A stretch of DNA of 64,000 nt from Streptomyces caniferus (GCF_009811555.1 NZ_BLIN01000005.1:1497501-1561500); one strand, 5' to 3'; positions 16,893 to 26,066 are shown, counted from the stretch's first letter. Numbers and translations are program-made. The notes: a model not told the origin generated them from the letters alone.

Positions 16893-18209
16893 ATGGCAGT
16901 CTGCGACTTCCCACTGATGGACAAGGTGTGCGGCGCCGTCGACTTCGCCGCCAACCCCGCAGGAGCCGTCACTGACGGCATCGGGGCATGGATCGCGAAA
17001 TCGGCAGGTGAACTGGCCGCCAGCGCGGCGGACCTCGCCGCCAAGGCCGTCAACGAGACGACCGCCATCGACCTCAACGCCGGATGGTTCCGGGACAACT
17101 ACGAACTGCTGCTACCCATCGGGCTCGCGCTGACCGTCGGCATCTTCTGCCTCCAGCTGATGTTCGCGGCCTGGCGGCGAGACGAACGCGCCCTGGCTCA
17201 GGCCGCGATCGGCACCATGACCGGCGTCCTGTTCAGCTTCAGTGCCATCGCCTTCACCACCGTCGCCATCACCGTGGTCGACGCCTTGTCCAACGGCCTG
17301 TTCCAGGCCGCCAACACCTCGGTCGACGACGCGATCCGCCGCGTGATCAAGGTCAACGAACTGGGGGCGATGTACGGCCTCGGCTGGGGCGTCCCCAGCC
17401 TGGTCGCACTCGGCTGCGCCATCGGCGCGTTCCTCTACTGGGGCGTGATGGTCGCCCGCAAGGTCGGCGTCCTGGTCCTGGTCGCACTCGCCGTCTTCGC
17501 CGGCGCCGGGGGCGGCTGGGAAGTGGCCAAGCGATGGCGGCGCGGCTGGATCGAGGCCACCGCCACCCTGGTCGTCTCGAAACTCCTGATGACCGTGGTC
17601 TTCCTCATCGGCGTCTCGGCGATGGGCAAGTCGGACTCCCACAACGGCATGGCCGCGCTCTCCGACGCGCTGGCAGGCAGTGTCGTAATGGTGTTGATCT
17701 TGCTGTGCCCGTACGCCACGTACAAGTTCGTCCACTGGGCCAGCCACGGTGGCGGCCACGACGACCTGCACCGCACCGGCGTTGCCGGCATGGCGGTCGC
17801 CGCGGGGGCCGCGAAGACCGCGGGCACCCTGGCAATGCAGGCCGGCACTGGATCCCCCGCCCCGCAGGGTCCGAGCCAGGTTCCCGGCGCCGGTTCCGAT
17901 GGTGTCGCCTCCGGCATCAACCCCTCCGGCGGCAACCTCAGCAAGGAGGGCATCGATACCGGACCGTCCACGCCGCAGACCCGGTACCGGTACGGCGAGG
18001 ATCCGAACGCCTCGGGCGACAAGGGCCGGTCCCTGATTCAGCGACCGGGCATCCCGCCACTCATCACGCGCCCCCACGAGGGCGAAGCAGGGACTCCCGG
18101 GGCACCCGTCCAGGGCACCGTCAGCGCCGCTGGCGCGTCGGCTCCGGGCGACAGCGTGTCCTACGTGGGCACCGGCGATCCGAGCACACCGCCGCCTTCG
18201 GGCATCTGA
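16893..18209 (+). CDS. Polytopic membrane protein, VirB6/TrbL-like
   Basis: A 438-residue protein with about seven or eight membrane helices between residues 65 and 280 (for example LLLPIGLALTVGIFCLQLMF and VGVLVLVALAVFAGAGGGWE) and a 150-residue Gly/Pro/Ser-rich cytoplasmic tail. The first 60 residues include VCGAVDFAANPAGAV, seen in SCO6881-like actinobacterial conjugation proteins. VirB6/TrbL proteins form part of the inner-membrane channel. A strong GGAAGGAGG ribosome site precedes the ATG. Confidence 0.8.
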   Translation: MAVCDFPLMDKVCGAVDFAANPAGAVTDGIGAWIAKSAGELAASAADLAAKAVNETTAIDLNAGWFRDNYELLLPIGLALTVGIFCLQLMFAAWRRDERALAQAAIGTMTGVLFSFSAIAFTTVAITVVDALSNGLFQAANTSVDDAIRRVIKVNELGAMYGLGWGVPSLVALGCAIGAFLYWGVMVARKVGVLVLVALAVFAGAGGGWEVAKRWRRGWIEATATLVVSKLLMTVVFLIGVSAMGKSDSHNGMAALSDALAGSVVMVLILLCPYATYKFVHWASHGGGHDDLHRTGVAGMAVAAGAAKTAGTLAMQAGTGSPAPQGPSQVPGAGSDGVASGINPSGGNLSKEGIDTGPSTPQTRYRYGEDPNASGDKGRSLIQRPGIPPLITRPHEGEAGTPGAPVQGTVSAAGASAPGDSVSYVGTGDPSTPPPSGI

Positions 18210-18284
18210 CCGATCGCATCTGGGGGCGGGCTGCACGTCCCAGCCCGCCCCCACCCCACCGACCGACGTGAAAGGAGCCTCGCC

Positions 18285-18389
18285 ATGAACTCCAGAAGAG
18301 CGCCGCGTACCCCTTCCACCGTCCTCTCTCACCGTCTGGAACCACCATGTCCGGCAAGCACCAGCCCGAAGCCACCACGGCCACCGTGA
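18285..18389 (+). CDS. Leader peptide with SRRAPR motif
   Basis: A 34-residue frame starting MNSRRAPRTPST with a strong AAAGGAG ribosome site. It runs across the start of the next gene, which has only a weak site (CTGGA). Fifteen bases including AGAAGAGCGCCGCG are identical to the start of another leader at 26862, ahead of the coupling-protein gene. The repeat suggests a conserved translational-coupling or regulatory leader, not chance. Confidence 0.4.
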   Translation: MNSRRAPRTPSTVLSHRLEPPCPASTSPKPPRPP

Positions 18390-19819
18390 AGTTCCCCCAC
18401 CGCAGCAGGCGCGGCATCCTGCTCGGCTTGACCGCCCCACAGTTGATCGTCGCGAGCCTGACCGGCCTTCTTCTGCTCGCCGTGGTCATCACCCGCGGCG
18501 TGGTCGGCGCTCTCCAGCTCATCCCGCTGTGGGCCGCCATCGCCCTCCTCACGTTCGTCCGCCACCGAGGTCGTGCCCTGGCGGACTGGGTTCCGATCGT
18601 CACCCGGTACGTCCTGCGCCGGATGCGCGGCCAGCTCGTCTGGCTCACCCGGCCCTCCCGCCGACCGTCTCGCGAGGGCCTGCTCCACCTGCCCGGCACG
18701 GCAGCCAGCCTGCGCGTGGTCACCGCCCCCGACCGCCGATACGGTGCGGTGCACGACCCCCACGCCGGAACGCTGACCGCCGTGGTCAAGGTCTCCTCCC
18801 GCGCCTACGCGCTGCTCGACCCGGGCACCCAGAACGCGAACGTGGGCGGCTGGGGACGCGCGCTGGCCGCGCTCGCCCGGACCGGGCAGGTCGCCCGCAT
18901 CCAGGTGATCGAGCGCACCGTCCCGGACTCCGGCGACGCCCTGCGCCGCTACTGGGAAGAGCACGGCCAGCCGCACGCCCCCGTGGCAGGAGCGATCTAC
19001 AGCGAGCTGATCCAGGGCGCGGGCCCGGCGGCGGCACCCCACGAGGCGTACGTCGCGGTGGCGCTGGACACCAAGGCAGCGCGACGGCTGATCAACCAGG
19101 CCGGCGGCGGCCTGACCGGGGCCTTCAGCGTCCTGACCCAGCTGACCTCCACCTTCGACCAGGCCGCGCGAACCGCCGGACTCACCCCCACCGGCTGGCT
19201 CACCGCCCACGAGATCGCCGCCGTCGTACGAACGGCGTACGACCCCAAGGCCAGCGCAGCGCTGGACCGGTGGTCCACCGCGGGCCGCCCCGGGGCCGAT
19301 CCCGCCGCCGCCGGACCCGTCGTAGTCGTCGAGAAGTCGGACCACATCGCGACCGACTCGGCCGTGCACGCCACGTACTGGGTGGAGAACTGGCCCAGGA
19401 CCGAGACCAGCGCGGGCTTCCTCCATCAGCTCCTGTTCACCGGCGGGGTCCGGCGCACGCTGTCGCTCTCGTACGAGCCGAAGGGGCTGGATGCCGCCCT
19501 GCGCGACGTCCAGCGCAAGAAGGCCAGCGTGATCGCGGATGCCGCCGAGCGGGCCCGGCGCGGCCAGGTCGACTCGGAGGCGGACTCGATCGAGTACCAG
19601 GACATCAAGTCCCGGGAGCGACAGCTCATCGCGGGGCACGCGGATGTCGCCCTGACCGGGCTGCTGACCGTATCGGCCGACTCCGAGGAAGAACTCCGCT
19701 CCGCCTGCGCGGTCGTGGAGACCGCCGCCGTCGGCGCCCAGATCGACCTCCGGCCGCTCACCTGGCAGCAGGCCGACGCGTTCACCGCCGCCGCCATGCC
19801 GCTCGCCCTCGCCGCCTGA
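18347..19819 (+). CDS. SCO6880-family conjugation protein
   Basis: A 490-residue protein. Two adjacent membrane helices near residues 28-68 (APQLIVASLTGLLLLAVVI and LIPLWAAIALLTFV) resemble the VirB3/PrgI part. The rest is a soluble domain like the N-terminal region of VirB4/TraC ATPases but with no Walker motifs. This is the arrangement of SCO6880-type proteins, which precede the ATPase gene in actinobacterial systems. It probably docks the ATPase to the channel. It ends 35 bases before the next gene. Confidence 0.85.
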   Translation: MSGKHQPEATTATVKFPHRSRRGILLGLTAPQLIVASLTGLLLLAVVITRGVVGALQLIPLWAAIALLTFVRHRGRALADWVPIVTRYVLRRMRGQLVWLTRPSRRPSREGLLHLPGTAASLRVVTAPDRRYGAVHDPHAGTLTAVVKVSSRAYALLDPGTQNANVGGWGRALAALARTGQVARIQVIERTVPDSGDALRRYWEEHGQPHAPVAGAIYSELIQGAGPAAAPHEAYVAVALDTKAARRLINQAGGGLTGAFSVLTQLTSTFDQAARTAGLTPTGWLTAHEIAAVVRTAYDPKASAALDRWSTAGRPGADPAAAGPVVVVEKSDHIATDSAVHATYWVENWPRTETSAGFLHQLLFTGGVRRTLSLSYEPKGLDAALRDVQRKKASVIADAAERARRGQVDSEADSIEYQDIKSRERQLIAGHADVALTGLLTVSADSEEELRSACAVVETAAVGAQIDLRPLTWQQADAFTAAAMPLALAA

Positions 19820-19853
19820 TCCCGGCCCTCCCTCTCTCCGAAAGAACACCCCG

Positions 19854-20306
19854 ATGTCTCGCACCGCCAGCCCGACAGCGCAGGACTTCGTGCCCTTCGC
19901 CACCGCCGCGCTCGACTTCCACCGCGCGCTCAACCTCCCCGGCGGCCCGCTCGTCACCACCCGCGCCGAGCTGGACGCCCTGCACGCCCACCTCGTCTCG
20001 CTGCACGGGCTGCTCGACGCCCACGCCACCCGCACCGGACAGCTCGTCCCGGCTGAAGGCGACCCACTGCGCGCCGCACGCACCCGCATCTGGCAGACCG
20101 CCGACCACGTACACACCGCCTACCACGCGGCGCCCCGGCCGGGCTCCGGCGAGGTGCCCGAGCGCGAGGCATGCAAGGCCGGCCTGCCCGAAGGGGCGCC
20201 GGAGCTGACCATCTGCCAGCGCCACCAGCGCACCGCGCACCTGGTGCGCCGCCGCATCACCCCGGCCGACCTGCACTCCCCGTTCACCGGCCTCGTCCGC
20301 CGCTGA
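19854..20306 (+). CDS. Uncharacterised protein between SCO6880-like and VirB4-like genes
   Basis: A 150-residue soluble protein, helical in its first 100 residues (AALDFHRALNLPGGPLVTT, TRAELDALHAHLVSLHGLLD), with one pair of cysteines (ACKAGL, ICQRH) in the C-terminal third that could bind metal. I recognise no domain with certainty. Its place between two core conjugation genes suggests a transfer role. CCGAAAGAACACC before the ATG gives a modest ribosome site. Confidence 0.65.
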   Translation: MSRTASPTAQDFVPFATAALDFHRALNLPGGPLVTTRAELDALHAHLVSLHGLLDAHATRTGQLVPAEGDPLRAARTRIWQTADHVHTAYHAAPRPGSGEVPEREACKAGLPEGAPELTICQRHQRTAHLVRRRITPADLHSPFTGLVRR

Positions 20307-20332
20307 CCCACCGCCCGTCTGGAGAAACGTTC

Positions 20333-21838
20333 ATGCCCCGCACTCGCGCCAGCGCGTCCCCCCTGTTCGTGCCCCGCAAGGCACCGCGTTCCGGGCGGAG
20401 GGTCGCCCGAGCCGGTTTCGCCGAGGCCCGCCGCCAGGCCCGCCTCGCCGCAACACCGCCCAAGCACCGCACCGAGGAAACCTTCGACCCGGGACTGCGG
20501 CCGACCTACCCGCCGTCCGGACGCCCCGGCCCCTCCTCGGCCCGGGGCGGCAAGATCCGCTTGCCCGCGCACCGGATGACCACCGCGACGGCCTCCGGGG
20601 CCTACCCCTTCGTGGCCGAGGGTGGTCTGGGGGCGGACGGGATCCTCATCGGTCGCGACGTCCACGCGGAGGCCGCGTTCTGCTACGACCCGTTCTCCCT
20701 GTACAGCAGCGGGCGGATCGAGGGCTTCACGAACCCCAACGCGGTACTGGCCGGGATCATCGGCATGGGGAAGTCCGCGCTGGCGAAGTCCATCGCCACC
20801 AGGGCGATCGCCCACGGCTACCGGATCTACGTCCCATCCGACCCCAAGGGCGAATGGACGGCCGTGGCCCAGGCCCTCGGCGGCCACACCATCGCGCTCG
20901 GGCCGGGACTGCCAGGCAGGTTGAACCCGCTGGACGCCCCGGCCCGGCCCGCCTCCGTCAGTGAGGACGACTGGGCGACCGAAGTGCGAAAGCGCCGCCT
21001 GCTGCTCCTGGCCGGCCTGGCGCGCACCGTACTCAAGCGCGATCTCCAGCCGATGGAGCACACCGCGCTGGACCTCGCCCTCGACCTGGTCGTCACCGAA
21101 GCAGACGCCAGCGGCACCGTGCCGCTGCTCGGCCAGATCGCGCACGCCCTCGGCTCGTCCGAGCGCCTCGACCGAGCCCTCGGCGACCAGACCGGACACC
21201 TGGGGACGGCTGCTCAGGACCTCGCGCACGCCCTGCGCCGGCTGGTGCACGGCGATCTGAGCGGTATGTTCGACGCCCCGTCGACGGTGTCCTTCGACCC
21301 GACCACGCCGATGCTGTCCATCGACCTCTCCCGCCTCGGCGGCTCCGGCGACGACACCGCACTGGTGCTCGCGATGACCTGCGCGAGCGCGTGGATGGAG
21401 TCCGCCCTCGCCGACCCAGACGGCGGCCGACGCTGGGTGATCTACGACGAAGCGTGGCGGCTGATGCGGCACGTCGGCCTGCTGGAACGGATGCAGAGCC
21501 AGTGGAAGTTGTCGCGCGGCCTCGGCATCGCGAACTTGATGATCATCCACCGGCTGTCGGACCTGCTTTCGGCGGGCGACGCCGGCTCGCGCGGCCGGGT
21601 ACTGGCCGAGGGTCTGCTGGCCGACTGCAGCACGCGGATCATCTACCGGCAAGAGCCCGACCAGCTCGCTGCTGCCGCTTCGCTGCTCGGCCTGACCGGT
21701 GTCGAGACCCAGGCGGTGTCCGCCCTGACCAAGGGGCGGGGCCTGTGGAAGGTCGCCGGCCGCTCCTTCATCACGCAGCACATCCTGCACCCCGCCGAGC
21801 GCCAGCTTTTCGACACCGACGCCCGCATGGCCGCCTAG
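20333..21838 (+). CDS. VirB4-like conjugation ATPase
   Basis: A 501-residue ATPase. Walker A is GIIGMGKSALAKS at about residues 139-151, Walker B is RWVIYDEAWRLM at about 366-377, followed by NLMIIHRLSDL and IIYRQEP, the usual C-terminal order of VirB4/TraE/TrbE ATPases. It powers assembly and transfer through the channel at the membrane. With the preceding SCO6880-like gene it makes up a complete VirB4: the N-terminal half is there and the motor is here. The start at 20333 has GGAGAAAC seven bases upstream. Confidence 0.9.
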   Translation: MPRTRASASPLFVPRKAPRSGRRVARAGFAEARRQARLAATPPKHRTEETFDPGLRPTYPPSGRPGPSSARGGKIRLPAHRMTTATASGAYPFVAEGGLGADGILIGRDVHAEAAFCYDPFSLYSSGRIEGFTNPNAVLAGIIGMGKSALAKSIATRAIAHGYRIYVPSDPKGEWTAVAQALGGHTIALGPGLPGRLNPLDAPARPASVSEDDWATEVRKRRLLLLAGLARTVLKRDLQPMEHTALDLALDLVVTEADASGTVPLLGQIAHALGSSERLDRALGDQTGHLGTAAQDLAHALRRLVHGDLSGMFDAPSTVSFDPTTPMLSIDLSRLGGSGDDTALVLAMTCASAWMESALADPDGGRRWVIYDEAWRLMRHVGLLERMQSQWKLSRGLGIANLMIIHRLSDLLSAGDAGSRGRVLAEGLLADCSTRIIYRQEPDQLAAAASLLGLTGVETQAVSALTKGRGLWKVAGRSFITQHILHPAERQLFDTDARMAA

Positions 21839-21871
21839 CCCAACCCCATTGCCCTGAAAGGGAGTTACCTC

Positions 21872-22342
21872 ATGTCGTCCACCGTACCGCGGGCACAACG
21901 CCGAATGCTCGAAGAAGTCCGCACCTCGGCCGTGAGTCCGAGCGTCGACGGCCCGACCGTCTGCTGGAGCGACCGTCTTGCCGCCGCTCGACCCGAGGAG
22001 TTCAACGAGCTGTTCTCCACAGCCGTAACGGGGGACTTCGGCACGGTGGCCGGGCTGCACCAGATGCTCGAAACCGCCTCGGAGTGGTGCCGCGCTCACG
22101 GCGCCCGCGTCAGCGCCGCCGAGCTGGACGTCCTCGCCGGGCGCCTGGCCGACCTCGGCGAGGAGCTGCACCTCGTGAGGGAGGGCATGTCCCACGAGAT
22201 CCGCTCCGGCTCGCATCGAGCGGCAGCAGCAGCCCGCGCCTCCCCGGTCGCCTCGGCACGAGGGGCTTTCGTCGGTCCGCTGACCGAGACCCCTGCCTCT
22301 CCGCCGCTGCTCCCCATCCGTTCTCTGCCGTGTTCGCGGTGA
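21872..22342 (+). CDS. Uncharacterised conjugation-operon protein
   Basis: A 156-residue soluble protein; residues 35-110 are predicted helical (RPEEFNELFSTAVTGDFGTV, ELDVLAGRLADLGEELHLVR), the tail is Ala/Pro-rich. No motif is recognised. The leader GAAAGGGAGTTACCTC before the ATG closely resembles those before 24089 and 35996, so the operon uses a common ribosome-site cassette. Confidence 0.6.
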   Translation: MSSTVPRAQRRMLEEVRTSAVSPSVDGPTVCWSDRLAAARPEEFNELFSTAVTGDFGTVAGLHQMLETASEWCRAHGARVSAAELDVLAGRLADLGEELHLVREGMSHEIRSGSHRAAAAARASPVASARGAFVGPLTETPASPPLLPIRSLPCSR

Positions 22343-22368
22343 AAACCGGCACAGAACAAGGAACGATC

Positions 22369-23067
22369 ATGTCCACTTCTTCCAGTTCTCCCTCGTCGGC
22401 TGAGAACCGGTCACCGGCGATCACCGATCCCCTGGCGTGGCGGCTGCACGTCCCGGCGCTGGCCTCGGCCGCTGCCGGCATCGAGCGGGCATCCGATGCC
22501 TGGGACGCAGTCTCGGACTCGTTCTGCGACCGCGACGGCTGGCCCATCGGCGAAGAGGGCTACGCGGACGGCAAGGTGAAACGCGACGCCGAAGCGTGGA
22601 AGCACGTCGAGGTCTTCCTCGCCCACGGTCCCGAGGTGCTCGCCGGTGTCCGCGCCACCGCCAGCGGTGCCGACTACGTCGAGGGGCCGGTCAGCCAAGA
22701 CCTTCGACGGCTGCGCGGGATCGACACCACGCTGGAGCGAGCAGGCCAGCTCCGGCACGAGTGGGACCAGATCATGGCACTCATGGACGCCTCCCTTCCG
22801 GGCTCGCGGAAGATCTACGAGAGCCGAGCCGAGCGGATCCGGAATGCCGACGGCTGGCGGTACGCGGACGAGCTGTCATTCCAGGGTCCGGCGCTGGTTC
22901 GGGCTGCCGACTACCTGGTGGGCCGGGCGGATTCCGATCAGCCCTCGCAGACCGAACGTGCGCGGGTGGCCCTGGCTCGATCCGCCGCCGACAACCGCGG
23001 GGCCCTGCCCGCTTCGCCCTCTGCACCCCCGGCGCCGACTCCGGTGGTCCCGGGCCGTTCCCGCTGA
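22369..23067 (+). CDS. Uncharacterised helical protein
   Basis: A 232-residue protein with a helical core (about 25-200) containing AWDAVSDSFCDRDGWPIGEE and GSRKIYESRAERI. No membrane segment or known motif. The ATG at 22369 follows ACAAGGAACGATC, a fair ribosome site. Flanking genes are of the conjugation operon, so a transfer-associated function is likely but unknown. Confidence 0.6.
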   Translation: MSTSSSSPSSAENRSPAITDPLAWRLHVPALASAAAGIERASDAWDAVSDSFCDRDGWPIGEEGYADGKVKRDAEAWKHVEVFLAHGPEVLAGVRATASGADYVEGPVSQDLRRLRGIDTTLERAGQLRHEWDQIMALMDASLPGSRKIYESRAERIRNADGWRYADELSFQGPALVRAADYLVGRADSDQPSQTERARVALARSAADNRGALPASPSAPPAPTPVVPGRSR

Positions 23068-23083
23068 CGCTCATATCACCGGC

Positions 23084-23120
23084 TTGCGGCGCGGCCAAAC
23101 CGGCCGATCCCCGGATCCTC
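23084..23120 (+). promoter_or_regulatory. Dispersed motif, copy with conserved downstream spacing
   Basis: GCGGCCAAACCGGCC followed 21 bases after CCAAA by ATCCTC. The copies at 25181 and 31973 keep the same spacing between CCAAA and ATCCTC. It lies between two genes of the operon. Likely an operator or internal promoter element. Confidence 0.45.
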
Positions 23121-23288
23121 ATCTCAACGCGGCCGGATAGCTCTCGACCTGCCAGCACCTTCGGCCGCGCGCTGCCTCGCTGCCGCCCGGCCCTCGTTCC
23201 TTCTTCGGAGTCCCCATGTCCCGCACCAGCAGAACCATCCCGGCCCTCGACCGCCCCTGTCTCCGAGCCAGCACCGGATGGATCAGCT

Positions 23289-24062
23289 ATGCCCGCCCCC
23301 GATCACGATTCGCTTCCCGATGTCGCATTCGGCCGTCACCCCGACTACGGCATCGTCGCCGCGAACCCGAAGCACCTTGCGGCCAGCGCGTGGATGCTGA
23401 AGGGGTTCGACTTCCACCCCGTCCCGGGTCACCCGACGCTCTACGCACTGGCCGATCAACAACGTGATGGACAGGGGCGCGTCTCCCGGGCCGTCGCGCT
23501 GCTGCGCAAGGCCGGCTACCAGGTCGACGTGGATGCCGCGTTCGACCCCGCACTGGCACCCGAAGCGGCTCCTGCCCGTGACCGGCCCCCGCGCATAGAA
23601 CCCGACGTCGCGTTCGCCGAGCATCCGCAGCTCGGCATCGTCGCAGCCACCGATGACCGCTCCCGCGCGCTCGGCGGTCGGCTCCTGGAAGAGCACGGCT
23701 GGCGGCACGACCCGGCCCTGGACATCTACACGCTGCCCATCACCATCGACCGCAGCGACGCCCTGGAGAAGGTCGCCAACGCCACGGTGTCGATGCACCG
23801 ATCCGGTCTCCAGGTCGCGGCCCAGCCCACCCTCGCGCAGGACGCAGCAACGCGCCGCCGCCCGACGCCCGCAGCGGCGGCGAACCACGGGCGCGACCAG
23901 GGCTTCACCGCCCGCGCGTCCCCCATCAGCGCCGCCGCGCTCGCCGCCAGCCCAGCCCGTGCCGGCCTCCCGGGCACGGCGCCGGTTCCCGCCCCCGCCA
24001 CCTCTGCTGCTGCGGCGGCCCGGCCGGTCGACCCGCGCATCGCGTTCTCCCGCACCCGCTGA
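23289..24062 (+). CDS. Protein with tandem copies of an undescribed small domain
   Basis: A 257-residue protein made of two copies of a ~75-residue domain (about residues 10-85 and 95-175) and an Ala/Pro-rich tail. Copy 1 has VAFGRHPDYGIVAANPK, copy 2 has VAFAEHPQLGIVAATDD; both continue with a G-F/W turn, a YxLP-like strand and a helix ending in a V/VDV strand. A third copy occurs in the gene at 25326. I do not recognise the domain. No good ribosome site precedes 23289, and an overlapping small frame from 23216 with a GGAG site may provide coupling. Confidence 0.6.
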   Translation: MPAPDHDSLPDVAFGRHPDYGIVAANPKHLAASAWMLKGFDFHPVPGHPTLYALADQQRDGQGRVSRAVALLRKAGYQVDVDAAFDPALAPEAAPARDRPPRIEPDVAFAEHPQLGIVAATDDRSRALGGRLLEEHGWRHDPALDIYTLPITIDRSDALEKVANATVSMHRSGLQVAAQPTLAQDAATRRRPTPAAAANHGRDQGFTARASPISAAALAASPARAGLPGTAPVPAPATSAAAAARPVDPRIAFSRTR

Positions 24063-24088
24063 CCCAACTCCCTTAAGGAGTAGTCCCC

Positions 24089-24586
24089 ATGGCCGTGAAG
24101 ATCATTTGGCCGATCACCCACTCCTGTGGCCATCAGGCCAACCGGGACCTTTCTGACCGGGCGGCCGACCGTCGTGCGGGCTTCGCCGAGTGGCTCTCCA
24201 AGCAGGCGTGCACCGAATGCTGGCGGGCCTCCAAGGTGGACGACGAGCAGGACAAGGCCGCCTGGCTGGAGGCCAAGCGGGCCGAAGAGCAGGCCGAATC
24301 CGAAGCCTGGTCGCAGCAGTACCGGATGCCGCCTCTGGAGGGGACCGAGCGAGCCGTCGCCTGGGGGGTGCGCTGTCGCCATCAGGTCCTGGCCACCGCC
24401 TACACCGCCCTGGTCCTCGAAGGCGCGACCAGCGAGAGGGAGTGGGAGGAGATCGAGGAGGCCGCTCGCACCGTCACCCGCGCCGGGTGGTGGATCGACC
24501 AGCGCTCTTCCGAGCCCGGCGACCTCACCGAGCTGCTCCAGGCCGCCACCGAGGCCGACCGGCCGACCGAGAATCCCCACTTCTGA
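24089..24586 (+). CDS. Uncharacterised protein with zinc-knuckle-like N-terminus
   Basis: A 165-residue protein. HSCGHQ near residue 11 and ACTECW near 46 give CxH...CxxC ligands for one zinc ion. A charged helix (DDEQDKAAWLEAKRAEEQAE) follows, and the C-terminal half contains CRHQVLATAYTALV. A TTAAGGAGTAG ribosome site precedes the ATG. Similar zinc-binding small proteins are common in actinomycete plasmids; function unknown. Confidence 0.65.
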   Translation: MAVKIIWPITHSCGHQANRDLSDRAADRRAGFAEWLSKQACTECWRASKVDDEQDKAAWLEAKRAEEQAESEAWSQQYRMPPLEGTERAVAWGVRCRHQVLATAYTALVLEGATSEREWEEIEEAARTVTRAGWWIDQRSSEPGDLTELLQAATEADRPTENPHF

Positions 24587-24647
24587 CCGCCCGGTGCCCC
24601 CAGCGGGACACCGGCTCCACTCTCCCCGCAGAAGATCTGGATACCCC

Positions 24648-25157
24648 ATGCCCGAGTACCCCCTGCGCTGCGATGTGCGGCGCACCGAAAGCACCACGGA
24701 TCTCCTCAACCGCCTCCACCGGACCGATCCGGGCTTCGCTCCCTACCTGCTCACCGCGTGGTCCCCGGAGCTGGCCGCCCAGGAGACCGTCGCCCTGCCT
24801 CACCTGGCATCGGTGCTCGACGAGCCGCTCGCGCTGCGCAAGCCGCGGACCGGCCACGCCGCGTCCCCACGGCTGACCTGGCACTGCTCCATCCGCAACA
24901 CCACAGACGTGGAACTGGACGATGATGACTGGTTCGAGCTGACGCGCGAGGTCCTCGACGCCACGGGCATCGAGCCGGACGCCGACCCGGCGGCCTGCCG
25001 GTGGGTGGCCCTGCGCAACCAGGCCGACGGGCTCGACATCGTCGCCACCGTCATCCGGCAGGACGGCCGCTGGGCCCGGTTGCACCACGACGCTCACTTC
25101 GCCCGCGCCGCCTGTGCGAACTTCACCTACGACCACGGCTTGGACGTACCAGGGTGA
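24648..25157 (+). CDS. Relaxase-like protein lacking the metal-binding histidines
   Basis: A 169-residue protein that aligns with the N-terminal half of the relaxase at 41381-43813. LTWHCSIRN matches HVWHCSVRT; EVLDATGIEPDADPAACRWV matches RLVAATGIAPEGDPDGCRWV; the HUH segment HADDHIHILAT is replaced by NQADGLDIVAT, so both metal-binding histidines of HIH are gone. DNA cleavage is therefore not expected; it may bind DNA or relaxase. It is a complete gene with its own ATG inside the operon, unlike the decayed relaxase at 10384-11064. Confidence 0.65.
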   Translation: MPEYPLRCDVRRTESTTDLLNRLHRTDPGFAPYLLTAWSPELAAQETVALPHLASVLDEPLALRKPRTGHAASPRLTWHCSIRNTTDVELDDDDWFELTREVLDATGIEPDADPAACRWVALRNQADGLDIVATVIRQDGRWARLHHDAHFARAACANFTYDHGLDVPG

Positions 25158-25180
25158 GCGGCGGCACCTACCAGCGATCT

Positions 25181-25215
25181 CCGGCCGGGCCAAATCGCGG
25201 ATTCTGCTGATCCTC
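25181..25215 (+). promoter_or_regulatory. Dispersed operator-like motif
   Basis: CCGGCCGGGCCAAATCGCGG followed by ATCCTC at the same 21-base offset as the copies at 23084 and 31973. It sits in the 168-base gap before the next gene, with no other feature visible there, and could hold an internal promoter. Confidence 0.5.
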
Positions 25216-25325
25216 TTCCCCACGGCCCGATCCCCTCGGGTCTGTTCGCCCTCCCTCGTCCTCTCTGACGAGATGAGCCAGCGGCTCACCGATCCATACC
25301 CGAAACTCCACGCCAGGAGACCAAC

Positions 25326-26066
25326 GTGCCTGTCCCTCCGATCACCATCACCCACGAGTTCAGCGGCAGCGTCGTGGCAAAGGGTGCCAACGACGACCTC
25401 TCCGCAAGGCTCCTCAAGCACGCCGGCTTCCAGCAGATCGAGGACTGGCACGGCCGACGCCATCGCCTTCCCACCACCACCCCGGTCGCCGACAAGGTCA
25501 CCATCGCCACCCACGCCGCCGAGATGCTCCGCGCCGCCCACTACGACGTCGACCTCCCGCCCTCCCTGGACGCGGCGCCGATGAGCCCCCCAGTGCCTGA
25601 CCTCGGGCCCTATGCCGCCGGAGCGGAACTCCTCCGGATCACGGACCGGATCAGGGCGGCCGAGAACTGCGACGACCTTCAGCGAGCGGTCCACCATCTC
25701 CTTCACCCCGAGCACGGTGCCCTGGAGCGCGTCCGGGAGGCACTGGAGGCGGCGGGCGAGCAGATCCACGACCTCGACAACGAGGCAACCGGCCTCGCTT
25801 GCCGGTTCGACTACGCCTCCGAGTACGTCAGGGGCGCGCAGTCCGAACTCGTCAACTCCGAGGCCAAGCTGCGCCGGATAGGCGCCGCATCCCGGGATCA
25901 AGCCGAGGCGCGGGCGCGGTCCTCGGAGCTGCCCGACCACCGGGGCGCCGCTCTGGCCACGTCCCCCGCAGCAACCAAGGCCAAGATCTCCTCGGCCCCC
26001 GATTCCGAAACGGCGCAGTCCACCGCGGTCGTACACCCTCCGCGCCTCTCGGTCCCCCGAAGGTGA
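25326..26066 (+). CDS. Protein with one copy of the small repeated domain and a coiled coil
   Basis: A 246-residue protein. Residues 1-80 are a single copy of the domain found twice in the gene at 23289 (HAGFQQIEDWHGRRHRLP, then AAEMLRAAHYDVDL). Residues 100-205 are strongly helical with long charged stretches (LERVREALEAAGEQIHDLDN), a probable coiled coil. The start is GTG with CCAGGAGACC upstream. A DNA-binding or scaffolding role in transfer is possible but not shown. Confidence 0.6.
   Translation: MPVPPITITHEFSGSVVAKGANDDLSARLLKHAGFQQIEDWHGRRHRLPTTTPVADKVTIATHAAEMLRAAHYDVDLPPSLDAAPMSPPVPDLGPYAAGAELLRITDRIRAAENCDDLQRAVHHLLHPEHGALERVREALEAAGEQIHDLDNEATGLACRFDYASEYVRGAQSELVNSEAKLRRIGAASRDQAEARARSSELPDHRGAALATSPAATKAKISSAPDSETAQSTAVVHPPRLSVPRR

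Noticed and set aside
23216..23467. 83-residue frame starting MSRTSRTIPALD
   Set aside because: Overlaps the better-supported tandem-domain gene; may be a coupling leader only.
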